Of a DNA stretch of 64,000 bases, positions 18,345 through 26,588 are shown piece after piece (within the stretch, counting starts at the first letter, position 1; every line of letters begins with the position of its first letter). This stretch comes from Hominisplanchenecus_A murintestinalis (GTDB lineage Bacteria; Bacillota; Clostridia; Lachnospirales; Lachnospiraceae). The stretch covers positions 45,931 to 109,930 of the forward strand of contig NZ_CALPCM010000008.1 of the NCBI RefSeq assembly GCF_943193015.1, in the 5' to 3' direction. The notes below the pieces were generated by a model. The model ran no database searches. It worked only from the letters and a program-made list of their open reading frames with translations, and was not told the origin of the DNA. The translations under genes were made by a program, and so were the position numbers.

Positions 18345-18371
18345 ATAGATAATCCACTGTTATCCGTCAGA
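18345..18371 (+). repeat. Left 27-bp inverted repeat (recombination site)
   Basis: Exact reverse complement of 23307-23333 over 27 bp, with identity ending abruptly on both sides. The core read on the minus strand is GGATAACAGTGGATTATC: arms GATAA/TTATC around a central 7 bp, as expected for a tyrosine-recombinase crossover site. A degenerate extra half (GGATAACATCGGAT) follows at 18374-18387. Confidence 0.92.
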
Positions 18372-18413
18372 ATGGATAACATCGGATGGGTGATTTATGG
18401 TTGTTTGTTGGAT

Positions 18414-18442
18414 TTCATAGAAGAGGTAATAGATAATATAAT
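18414..18442 (+). promoter_or_regulatory. Weak candidate promoter inside the invertible segment
   Basis: TTCATA, 17-bp spacer, TATAAT, 52 bp before the NTPase start codon. The -35 is poor. If active, the NTPase could be expressed in either orientation. Confidence 0.35.
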
Positions 18443-18493
18443 TATTTGTCTAACTATAATTACCGTTAAATTAATTATGTAGGGGAAAATATC

Positions 18494-21229
18494 ATGAGAA
18501 AAAAATATCGCGTGCTTTTCTTTAAGCCTATATTAGACTGGATATTAGGACATTGTTATACGCTGCTTCTACTTACTTTGATAGGAATGACATTTGTTTT
18601 ACTTCCTCTTTTCAAAAATAATATTATATTTCTTTTAAATGGTCGCAATATTATTTTATCATCATTTCAAGAAGATATCCTTTCAGGACTCATTGTTACT
18701 GCAATTCCATCATTATTAACAGGAATCTGTTATTTGATAAGGAGAAATTCTAAAAATTCCAGATGGATTAAGAGAAAGACATATAATATATGTACTTATA
18801 TATATAAAAATATATACATTCCCAGAGTATTAAAAAATTGTATCTCAAATATAGTCAATTTATTTTATTTTCATAACAGAGAAACTATACAAACACAGCA
18901 ATTTGTGGTGAATGATATTTTAAATTCATTAAGTAATACAACGTTGTCTCAAAAGCGTGTATATTGGATTGAAGGTAGTTCATACAGTGGAAAGACAACA
19001 ACTATTTTAAATTTGCTAATAGATCTAATTTCAAAGGCAGAATACAACCAACTTTTTCAAAAGCTAGATGGTAATATTGTTTATTTCGATTTAAGTAAAT
19101 CAGATATGTCTTTAGAAAAACTAATAAAAGAATATGAAGTGGAAAGATTTAGTAATTATCTGATAATTCTTGATAATTTGCATAAGCTTTCAGGAAGAAC
19201 CTGCCTTAGTATATTGGAAAAGATAGTATTACATAATCATGCATTTGCTATAATTATACTATTACGCCATCCAGAAGAATTTTTATCAGAAAATGATAGA
19301 GTAAATGAACTTAAAACAATCATTATGGAAAATGGTACTGAATATGCGTTGGCTCCACTGGAACCTCATGATTTTATAGTTCGTCAAGAAGAACAATTTA
19401 TGATGTTTTGCCAGAACTTTTTCCCTTTAGAACAGGTGGTTGAATATTCAGAAATAGTAATTCATCTATATATATTATATTGGAAAAAAGATTTAGATGT
19501 ATTTAATTTGCTTCCAGAAATACAGTCATTTTTAGGACAAAATAATACAATATGTACAATAAGTTCTGAGCTTCAAGCAATCATTGCATGTAGCCTATTT
19601 ACTGGTGGTTTTAATTTTAGAATATTAGTAAAATGTCTTCCGCAGATATCAGAAACAAAATGCAGGAGACTCATGAACGAATTAACTAAAATAGGATTTA
19701 TAACAAATTATCCTAATTCTCTTGAAGATTTTTATTTTCATGAGCGGATAGCAAAATTTTATTTTAAAGTAAGTATAAAAGAAATACATTACAATGCACG
19801 GTACCTTGAATTTTTTCGTCACCTATCAAAGTTATTTGCCTCTGATAATAACTCTATTTTAAATTTATTATATTGTATGATGGCGCAAGATATTATTAAA
19901 GCAAAAAAAATATTTGGTTATGTTGTAACTAATGTAAATTTCATAAATTTATATTCAGAAATGCAGTTTCTTTTTGAACAAAATGTTTGTGATATTACTA
20001 AATATTATAAAGAGATTGGTATTTTATGTGATAGATGTGGCAAGTTACAGGAAGCAAGAAAATTCTATTTTCTTTATCTGGACCTTGAACAGAATGCTGA
20101 TGCATTCTATAAATTAGTACAGATTGATCATAAGAGTATTAATAAATATCCTGAAATAAAACAATCTGCACTAAATTCTAATGATTTGTATATAAAAAGT
20201 TTAAGTAATTATTGGGAAATACATGTTAATATGCACCATGGTATTTTTGATTTTCAAAAATTATTTAATTTAGCATGTGATCTTCAAGAAGAAATAGAAA
20301 CTATAATTGCTGATTTCCCTTATGATGGACTACATTTAATGAGGCGTCTGTATTTTGATTTATTCCGATTATATTTTTTAGAAGGAATTTTTCAACCGGA
20401 AAAACTAAAACTGTTTATAGGTAGTAATAGTAAGATATTCAGAATACTAAAAAATAAGCTGGAAGAATTTGAAGCATATTATATAAAATTTGCAGTTGGG
20501 TTGATGTTAGGACAAGATATATTGTTTTCCTTAGCATTTGAAAAAATAGGTTTAGACTTAGAAAAATATAATTTTCTATTTGAAAATCGTCTTGAAATTG
20601 AGCACTCGAAAACATTTGATTTTAGAGTGATTGCAAAAGAAACTATCAGTATTTATTTAAAAGCTATAGAAATGTTTGATAAAATAGGAGACAAGACAGC
20701 TATATTTGTAAAATATCATATGTACAATATTAAACTTGTGTTGGTTGATGATGGAAATTTTTCTGAATGTGAGCGTTTTTATGAGGATTACATGGCATTT
20801 GCAACTAGAGAAAATATACTGGAATATCAAGCATATGCGGAAACCTTTAAATTGAAAATGTCTTTAATTCAGTTAAGTTCACCTGCCATTATTGAATCTT
20901 ATGGCAATGACCAATATGAGGAACTCAAGAACACAATACAGCAGAAATTAGAATTAGCTCAAAAGTATGAAGAATTGGCAAATCCGGACTCAGGAAATCA
21001 ATATGCACAATTACGATTGAATTTGTATTCAGTGTTATTTTCATTTTTTATAAAAAAAATATCTATACAAAAGTTTGAAAAAAAAATCAAAAACATAAAA
21101 AGGAAGGCACAGGAAAGGAAATATAATCGAGAACTCAAAATAATAAAGTACATTGAAAAATATAATTATAAACTTAGCCCAGAGAATGTTAGAATCATTT
21201 TTACCTTTTACCCAATTGTTCCACAGTAG
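18494..21229 (+). CDS. Two-TM STAND/NACHT-like NTPase with helical C-terminus
   Basis: A 911-residue AT-rich gene. Two N-terminal hydrophobic helices (about 17-40 and 62-85) precede a P-loop GSSYSGKTTT (K167) and Walker B YLIILDNLH (D227). A long helical region fits TPR-like repeats (for example LQEARKFYFLYLDLEQNADAFY). Membrane-anchored STAND ATPases with such layouts occur in prokaryotic antiviral systems, so a sensor/effector role is likely but inferred. The SD is GGGGA. It lies inside the segment bounded by the 27-bp inverted repeats, reading away from the left repeat. In the inverted state its start would lie 11 bp after the stop of the HerA fragment. Base composition differs strongly from the core genes. 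Confidence 0.7.
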   Translation: MRKKYRVLFFKPILDWILGHCYTLLLLTLIGMTFVLLPLFKNNIIFLLNGRNIILSSFQEDILSGLIVTAIPSLLTGICYLIRRNSKNSRWIKRKTYNICTYIYKNIYIPRVLKNCISNIVNLFYFHNRETIQTQQFVVNDILNSLSNTTLSQKRVYWIEGSSYSGKTTTILNLLIDLISKAEYNQLFQKLDGNIVYFDLSKSDMSLEKLIKEYEVERFSNYLIILDNLHKLSGRTCLSILEKIVLHNHAFAIIILLRHPEEFLSENDRVNELKTIIMENGTEYALAPLEPHDFIVRQEEQFMMFCQNFFPLEQVVEYSEIVIHLYILYWKKDLDVFNLLPEIQSFLGQNNTICTISSELQAIIACSLFTGGFNFRILVKCLPQISETKCRRLMNELTKIGFITNYPNSLEDFYFHERIAKFYFKVSIKEIHYNARYLEFFRHLSKLFASDNNSILNLLYCMMAQDIIKAKKIFGYVVTNVNFINLYSEMQFLFEQNVCDITKYYKEIGILCDRCGKLQEARKFYFLYLDLEQNADAFYKLVQIDHKSINKYPEIKQSALNSNDLYIKSLSNYWEIHVNMHHGIFDFQKLFNLACDLQEEIETIIADFPYDGLHLMRRLYFDLFRLYFLEGIFQPEKLKLFIGSNSKIFRILKNKLEEFEAYYIKFAVGLMLGQDILFSLAFEKIGLDLEKYNFLFENRLEIEHSKTFDFRVIAKETISIYLKAIEMFDKIGDKTAIFVKYHMYNIKLVLVDDGNFSECERFYEDYMAFATRENILEYQAYAETFKLKMSLIQLSSPAIIESYGNDQYEELKNTIQQKLELAQKYEELANPDSGNQYAQLRLNLYSVLFSFFIKKISIQKFEKKIKNIKRKAQERKYNRELKIIKYIEKYNYKLSPENVRIIFTFYPIVPQ

Positions 21230-21394
21230 AATAAGAGGGTGTAATTGGTTTTGTGTTTTTGAAATTTTATTCCTCCTAATTTCCAGCATTTACAAGGCTT
21301 AGTGGGTGCTGCCCACACCCAGCCTCTGGAATAAGGCAAAAAGCCATAGACACAAATTAAATACGCTACCTGGAATATAAATGAACTGTAAAGT

Positions 21395-22021
21395 TCATTT
21401 ATCCCACCAGTTTACATCAAATTTTTCTTTTTTATAGTAAAATTGTTTATCATCCTCTGTAATTCTTTTAATAATTTTTGCGGGATTTCCAACACAGACA
21501 ACATTATCTGGAATATCTTGTATTACAATGCTACCTGATCCAATGACAACATTATTTCCTATAGAAACTCCTGGATTAATGACAACATTTGTTCCAATCC
21601 AGACATTATTTCCGATTTTAATTGGTTTTCCATATTCCCATCCCGAGTTCCTTGCTTCAGAATGTATCGGATGACCCGCAGTAGTTACAATTACACTTGG
21701 AGCTAACATAACATTTTTTCCAATAGTTATTTTGTTTATATCCAACAGAATGCAATTATAGTTCGCAAAAAAATTTTCTCCAACCTCAATGTTATAACCA
21801 TAATCACAATAAAATGGAGGATGTATAACGCATTTTTCCCCTTGTTTTCCTAATATTTTATGTAACAAATTTGTTCTTTTTCTAATTTCTGAAGGTGAAG
21901 AAGCATTGTACTTTTTTATTAGTTTCCGAACTCTAATTCTTTCTCTAGAAAGTAATTTGTCATCAGCTTGGTAGGGATATCCCCCTAACATCCGTTCTTT
22001 TTGATTCATATATATCCTCAT
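21395..22021 (-). CDS. Hexapeptide-repeat O-acetyltransferase (maltose/nodulation acetyltransferase-like)
   Basis: A 208-residue left-handed beta-helix acetyltransferase using acetyl-CoA. The N-terminal maltose-acetyltransferase-type domain (MLGGYPYQADDKLLSRERIR) precedes hexapeptide coils such as ITIGKNVMLAPSVIV. The catalytic-loop His is in VTTAGHPIHSEARNSGWEYG, and PIKIGNNVWIGTNVVINPGVSIGNNVVIG follows in repeats. It overlaps the upstream PLP-enzyme gene by 4 bp (ATGA), so the two are translationally coupled. A small hairpin (AAATGAAC/GTTCATTT) overlaps the stop codon and may end the transcript. The substrate is unknown. Confidence 0.88.
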   Translation of the reverse strand: MRIYMNQKERMLGGYPYQADDKLLSRERIRVRKLIKKYNASSPSEIRKRTNLLHKILGKQGEKCVIHPPFYCDYGYNIEVGENFFANYNCILLDINKITIGKNVMLAPSVIVTTAGHPIHSEARNSGWEYGKPIKIGNNVWIGTNVVINPGVSIGNNVVIGSGSIVIQDIPDNVVCVGNPAKIIKRITEDDKQFYYKKEKFDVNWWDK

Positions 22022-23190
22022 TCTGTTCGTGTGAGCGGAATTAATCCGTTTATAAAAAATTGTACTTTATCTATTAACGTTGAATCAATATCTTTAGCAA
22101 AATAAATATCTGCAATCAACAAAGAAAGTTCTTGAATATTATCAGGATTAATTCCTTGTAAAGTTGCGGCTGATGTACCCATGCGTATTCCCATTCCTAA
22201 GTTGTATGGAAGTTTCCTATAATTTACCAATAATCCACATAATTCGAGTTTTTTATAAAATTGATATGCATTTTCGTTATTAGAAAAAGTCAACCATAAA
22301 TGGTGTGTTTGCTCTTTTTCTTCGATGCGGGGAACCACTGGTAATTGAAGCTTTAATAAGTTACGTTCTAAAAGCTTACTGTTATATAACAATAAAAAGG
22401 AATACTTTTTAAGTATTTTTTCCTTTTTCAAGATTTCGCCAGCCAAAATAATGTTTTCAGCATGAAGATTTGAAACATAGTTTGACATTGAGGTTTCTAT
22501 ACAATCCCAATATGGGTTGTCATCTCTGCTGCAAACTAATGCTTTCTGTGGACCTGGAAAATTTTTATGTAATGTGGACATCATTATATCGAAACCCATA
22601 TCAAAAGGAGAAATAAAATCTTTTTCTAATATATTAGTCAAGTACTGGGAAGCATCAAATATGGTTCCACATGATGGCGGTACGTCAGATATAAGTTCAG
22701 TGAAGTCTTCATAGTAAAGTCCTTCACTTCTATCTACAAAAATTAAATTTGGTTTTGTTTGTGTTATCAATTCTTTGGTTTTTACAACATCTACACAATA
22801 ATTGTTCATATCAGGAATCATTTCAATGACATGATATCCTAAACGTTCTAATATTTGCTTTGTGGCATAATGCCCTCCTGCACATTCGGGTAAAAGAAGT
22901 ATAGTATCACCAATCTTTCCCAATCCCATAAACAATATAATATGGGCATGGAGTCCAGAAAGAAGTCTCATTGAAAGATGTTTTACATTTAGTCTTTCAC
23001 TCCAGCTTTGGTAAATATTCCGAATTTCTAAATTTGTAATTTCTCTGCCTGAAAATCCAATTTTTGAGTTTTGAACTATTTTTTCAGTTTTTAATTTATC
23101 GGATACATATAAACCTTTTAATTCATCGGAAATTTTTATATCAAACAAAAATGGAAGATTTTCTACAGGATTTAATATTAGTTGAAGCAT
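22018..23190 (-). CDS. SHMT-like fold-type I PLP enzyme
   Basis: A 390-residue enzyme resembling serine hydroxymethyltransferase. The PLP-lysine motif MSTLHKNFPGP (K209) parallels the STTHK motif of SHMT. The cofactor-site pattern CGTIFDASQYL and the C-terminal RKLPYNLGMGIRMGTSAATLQG are also SHMT-like. It is diverged and AT-rich, so it is probably not the housekeeping glyA. AGGGGGAGGATAT gives a strong SD. It begins 95 bp after the HerA-fragment stop on the same strand and is coupled to the acetyltransferase. Both lie inside the invertible segment. It could act in a small-molecule or nucleotide/sugar modification step (inference). Confidence 0.75.
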   Translation of the reverse strand: MLQLILNPVENLPFLFDIKISDELKGLYVSDKLKTEKIVQNSKIGFSGREITNLEIRNIYQSWSERLNVKHLSMRLLSGLHAHIILFMGLGKIGDTILLLPECAGGHYATKQILERLGYHVIEMIPDMNNYCVDVVKTKELITQTKPNLIFVDRSEGLYYEDFTELISDVPPSCGTIFDASQYLTNILEKDFISPFDMGFDIMMSTLHKNFPGPQKALVCSRDDNPYWDCIETSMSNYVSNLHAENIILAGEILKKEKILKKYSFLLLYNSKLLERNLLKLQLPVVPRIEEKEQTHHLWLTFSNNENAYQFYKKLELCGLLVNYRKLPYNLGMGIRMGTSAATLQGINPDNIQELSLLIADIYFAKDIDSTLIDKVQFFINGLIPLTRTE

Positions 23191-23285
23191 ATATCCTCCC
23201 CCTCAATTGTAATAGCAAAATGTAAAATAATCACAATTATTAAATGTTTTGGTCGTCATAATAACAAATAATATTATGTCTTTTG

Positions 23286-24128
23286 TCATAGTCTATTAAT
23301 CAAAAGTCTGACGGATAACAGTGGATTATCTATCATATTCTCTAGCTCCCCCCTCCCCTGCCTTATCAAATTCCCCGCCTCCGCATCAATATCAAAAGCA
23401 GTCCCTTCCGCATCATACCATCGATCCCCAAAATTAATCGTCCCGCTTTTAGGTTTTTCTTTCGGTTTATCCAAAATAATTTTGGAGGGTAACATGATTG
23501 CGTCACCGACGACTACACACTCGCCTACGTCCGGATTTGGCAGCATTTCTACAATTCCAACAAGGGAATCTGTCAGCATCACTGCCATTGCTGATTTATC
23601 TCTGTCGTTTGTTACTTTAAGACTTATGAGATTATTGCACTGGGACATAATCGTAGTGTTTAGTTCGGCTGGGCTCTGAGATACAATAAAAAGTCCTATC
23701 CCATATTTCCTTCCCTCCTTTGCGATCTTTTCAAAAATTTCAAACGCTCTTTTTTCTACTGCTTTCATCTTGGACATATCGTTTGACATGTAGATATGGG
23801 CTTCATCGCACACCAGAACCAAAGGGTGTCTTACCTGGCCTTTTGCCGGGGTTATCCAAAACTGAATATCATATATCAGCCGCGTAACTATCCCGATTAT
23901 AATGGTAAACATGTCCGAGGGTACTTCAGACAAGTCTATGACTTTTATCCCGTGCCTGACATTTCCCATAATTCTGTCGGCAAACCGATTAAGATAATCG
24001 GCAGTTGCCGTATCTTTCTCGTTAAACACAAATCCATATTTATTATCATCCACTTTGGCCTTTAACCGGGTAACCAGATTTGCCAGTTTATCATAGTACT
24101 GACTTTTTTCGTTTTTTCCTGACCTCTC
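23286..24128 (-). pseudogene. herA: HerA-type ATPase, C-terminal fragment
   Basis: Open frame from a stop at 24129 to 23286. Recognisable sequence begins with SGKNEKSQYYDKLANLV, and a GTG at 24053 could start a 255-residue product. It covers the C-terminal half of a HerA/DUF87 hexameric translocase: VIDLSEVPSDMFTIIIGIVTRL, the Walker B CDEAHIYM, KEGRKYGIGLFIVSQSPAELNTTI and GECVVVGDAIMLPSKI. The Walker A half is missing. It lies 8 bp after the remnant of a SIR2-like gene, so a deletion removed the rest of SIR2 and the start of HerA. SIR2-HerA pairs are known antiphage systems (Nezha type). The last codons run through the right inverted repeat. Probably non-functional as an ATPase. Confidence 0.85.
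23307..23333 (-). repeat. Right 27-bp inverted repeat (recombination site) inside the HerA reading frame
   Basis: Exact inverted copy of 18345-18371. Read on the minus strand it encodes IDNPLLSVR, nine in-frame codons near the end of the HerA fragment. Six more codons and the stop lie inside the invertible segment. Confidence 0.92.
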
Positions 24129-24136
24129 TTATCCCC

Positions 24137-24334
24137 TTATTTATGCTTCTCTCCCGTTTCGTTCCCAAGAGTATTCGCACTCATTCCAGGAATTCCATAC
24201 GCGATAGACAGCCCCGTTCCAATAATAAGCTTTGGCATTCTGTTTCTTGAAAGGTTTCTCTGCTTTATGTCCTCTACAATTTCATCAAAATTTTCTGAAT
24301 GTATTTCCAAATGCTTAGTGTCCATATCTCTCAT
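24137..24334 (-). pseudogene. SIR2-like NADase, N-terminal remnant
   Basis: 65 codons starting at 24334 (AAGG 8 bp upstream; an ATG at 24340 is too close to it). The segment MPKLIIGTGLSIAYGIPGM matches the NAD-binding start of SIR2-like proteins (GTGLS followed by a G-I/V-P-G-M turn). It then diverges into ANTLGNETGEKHK and stops. Full SIR2 effectors are several hundred residues. Together with the HerA fragment directly downstream it is best read as the relic of a two-gene SIR2-HerA operon whose promoter may still act. Confidence 0.7.
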
Positions 24335-24574
24335 ATGCATTACCTTATTTTAAACATTTGTACATTTTATACTACTTTACTCTCATAACATATCTTTTCT
24401 CTTCTAAAGATTTCTTGTGTGTAACTTAAAATTATTTCTTGTCAAATTATATCACATACTTTTCAAAAAATCATTACTTTTTTACATATTTTTTTGTTTC
24501 CTCCCAAAAAATAAAATCCACCACTTCTATTCAAATCAAAATGAAGTGATGAATTTTATTCCCCTCCATGTACC

Positions 24575-24601
24575 AAATCACGATTTTACAAATCATGATT
24601 T
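24575..24601. repeat. Twin 12-bp palindromes
   Basis: AAATCACGATTT and AAATCATGATTT (the second perfect) lie 15 bp apart start to start. They fall in the AT-rich gap between the SIR2 remnant start and the HD-gene stop (24335-24631), which otherwise shows no gene. Operator-like, but no gene start is adjacent. Confidence 0.45.
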
Positions 24602-24631
24602 GCTACACGTATACCTTTTATCCAGAAAAAG

Positions 24632-25201
24632 TCAATAAATCTCCCCAAACGCCTTCTCTATCTCATCTTCCTTTTCCTGCATCGCCTCCAATGTCCTGCC
24701 GAGCAGTTCGTCGAGTTCCCATCCAAGCTGTTCCGCCCCCTGGCGTATGATATCTCGGGAACAGCCTGCCGCAAAGCGCTTGTCTTTAAATTTCTTTTTC
24801 AGGCTTTTCAGCTCCATGTCTTTTGTGCTTTTCGACGGGCGCATCAGGGCGGCCGCGCCAATCAGCCCTGTCAGTTCGTCTGTCGCAAACAGTATTTTCT
24901 CCATCTCTTTTTCCGGTTTCACGTCTGATACGATACCATAGCCGTGGCTGCACACGGCGTGAACCAGCTCTTCCGGCGCGTCAATCTCTGCCAGAAGCTC
25001 CGGCGCTTTTACACAATGCTCTTCCGGATATTTCTCAAAATCCACATCATGAAGAAGCCCCGCAAGCCCCCAGAACTCCACATCTTCCCCTCTTCTCTCA
25101 GCAAAATACCGCATAACTGCCTCTACAGTCACGGCATGGCGCAAATGAAACTCCTCCTGGTTATACTTTTTCAATAACATTACCGCTATCTCTCTGTCCA
25201 T
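24632..25201 (-). CDS. HD-superfamily hydrolase
   Basis: A 189-residue metal-dependent phosphohydrolase of the HDIG type. The metal ligands are visible: H in LRHAVTVE, the HD pair in GLLHDVDFEKYPEEH, H in VCSHGYG and D in FATDELTGLIGA. Such stand-alone HD proteins are common in Clostridia and the natural substrate is usually unknown. AGGAGG lies 8 bp before the ATG. Base composition is core-like, marking the right limit of the recombinase island. Confidence 0.88.
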   Translation of the reverse strand: MDREIAVMLLKKYNQEEFHLRHAVTVEAVMRYFAERRGEDVEFWGLAGLLHDVDFEKYPEEHCVKAPELLAEIDAPEELVHAVCSHGYGIVSDVKPEKEMEKILFATDELTGLIGAAALMRPSKSTKDMELKSLKKKFKDKRFAAGCSRDIIRQGAEQLGWELDELLGRTLEAMQEKEDEIEKAFGEIY

Positions 25202-25236
25202 CGCAAATTCCTCCTCTGATAAATATCTCTTTTTTC

Positions 25237-25320
25237 AAAAACAGGCGTAACAGCTCAGCCAATCCGTTCTGCTACAACCAAACAGCTCCAGATTATCATA
25301 ATCCAAAGCCGCCTGTTTTT
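25237..25320 (-). terminator. Large-loop terminator after the JetD-like gene
   Basis: AAAAACAGGC and GCCTGTTTTT arms enclose about 64 bp. The loop includes a degenerate copy of the GTAACAGTTCAGCC repeat (GTAACAGCTCAGCC at about 25246). It lies 52 bp after the JetD-like stop. Confidence 0.5.
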
Positions 25321-25371
25321 CAATTTCTTTATTCGCCAGTTACTGTGAACACAGGAATCAGTAAAGTCTTA

Positions 25372-26538
25372 TCACCTATGTGCTCCCGCTGCCAGAAAGC
25401 TCTCCTGCTCTATGACCCATCTTTCCTTTAATATTTCATCAATCAACCCCTGAAGGCGGGGTTCAGCAACCTTTCGCAGTTTTTCCCAATACTCCTGCTT
25501 TTCGATTTTCTCGCCGAAACCCAGCTTCTTATAATGGCGGAACGTATCTGCATCCATTTGCAGGGGTTCCAGCTCTGGCATAACTTTTGTGCGGATATCG
25601 TGGAAAATGCGCACGCCGCCCAAATCTAAATCTCCGGTATGGTAATACCTTGTTCCCTCCGGCAGCGCCTTCACCAGTTTTCGCAAAAATTCCCGCTCGC
25701 CCGGAGCCAGAAAACCGTGCGTGAAAACAATAAGAGTTCCTTCCTCATATTTCATACTCTCAAAGTTCGCCTTATTTTCCACGGTAATAACTTTTGTGAT
25801 TTTCTGATCCGGCAAAATCTCTGCATTCTTCAGCGTCTGGCTGTTTAATGCTACTCCATACACGAACCCTCCGCAATCCTGTTCCCGTCTTTCCAGTTTC
25901 AGCCGCAAGCTTCCTTTTATCCAAAGTTCCTGCGAATATTCCTCAAGATAAATCTGGGACAGTACCGCCGAATCCTCCATTCCCTCCGTCACATCCGGGC
26001 AATAGTTTCTTGCGATCGTAACTATAACACGCTGTAGTTCCTTTTCAAACTCTTTCGAATCCGAGAGGTATCTGATACTGAACAGACGCTTATACCCAGG
26101 CTCCTCCAGCGCATCCAGCCCTCTCAGGCAGTCCATGAAATGCTCTTTTTGAAGATTCTTGGGAATATTCCCCTTTTCCAGCTGCCCCACCAGCTCTTCT
26201 TCACAGTACTGCCGAATCCACTCCTTTTTCAGCGTCGGAAGTAATGCCTGCAGCTGCTTTTTGTATTCTTCCAGCACGCGCCAAGGCGGCGTCTGCCCTG
26301 CCATACGGTAAAAGGTTTCCAAATCCTCCGCCCGGTAGGAAATTTTCTTCATCACGCTCTTTTCATCGTACCAGTCTACTTTCAGCAGCTTCTGCCCTTC
26401 CAGCCGTTTTGCTTCTTCCCTTGTCTTGCTGTTATCCGGGAAATCCTTCAGGGATTTATTCCCCGTAAGCTCTCCCAGGCGTCCCTTACTGCTCTTATTA
26501 TTCTGTTCCAAAATCCATTCAATCAGGCTTTTTTCCAT
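25372..26538 (-). CDS. Wadjet JetD-like TOPRIM nuclease (orphan)
   Basis: A 388-residue protein with the JetD/DUF2220 layout: an N-terminal arm domain with charged helices, and a C-terminal TOPRIM domain. The TOPRIM residues appear as VENKANFESM (E254) and YYHTGDLDLGGVRIF (Asp pair near 303-305). JetD is the nuclease of the Wadjet/MksBEFG plasmid-defence complex, which normally needs JetA, JetB and the SMC-like JetC. None of these is in the window. It may act with partners elsewhere or be a remnant kept for another role. The reading frame is intact. Confidence 0.8.
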   Translation of the reverse strand: MEKSLIEWILEQNNKSSKGRLGELTGNKSLKDFPDNSKTREEAKRLEGQKLLKVDWYDEKSVMKKISYRAEDLETFYRMAGQTPPWRVLEEYKKQLQALLPTLKKEWIRQYCEEELVGQLEKGNIPKNLQKEHFMDCLRGLDALEEPGYKRLFSIRYLSDSKEFEKELQRVIVTIARNYCPDVTEGMEDSAVLSQIYLEEYSQELWIKGSLRLKLERREQDCGGFVYGVALNSQTLKNAEILPDQKITKVITVENKANFESMKYEEGTLIVFTHGFLAPGEREFLRKLVKALPEGTRYYHTGDLDLGGVRIFHDIRTKVMPELEPLQMDADTFRHYKKLGFGEKIEKQEYWEKLRKVAEPRLQGLIDEILKERWVIEQESFLAAGAHR

Positions 26539-26588
26539 CTCTTGCTCTCACAGTTCTAACGTTTTTATACATTTTCTCAAACAGTTTT

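Noticed and set aside
18088..18357. Minus-strand peptide containing DIKAGNLI, resembling the HerA end (DIDAEAGNLI)
   Set aside because: The similarity is short and lies in the opposite order relative to the 27-bp repeat, so it is not a simple HerA copy; it also overlaps the recombinase terminator. Probably chance or too decayed to call.
24417..24638. 73-residue plus-strand frame in the AT-rich gap
   Set aside because: No ribosome-binding site, low-complexity composition and no recognisable motif.
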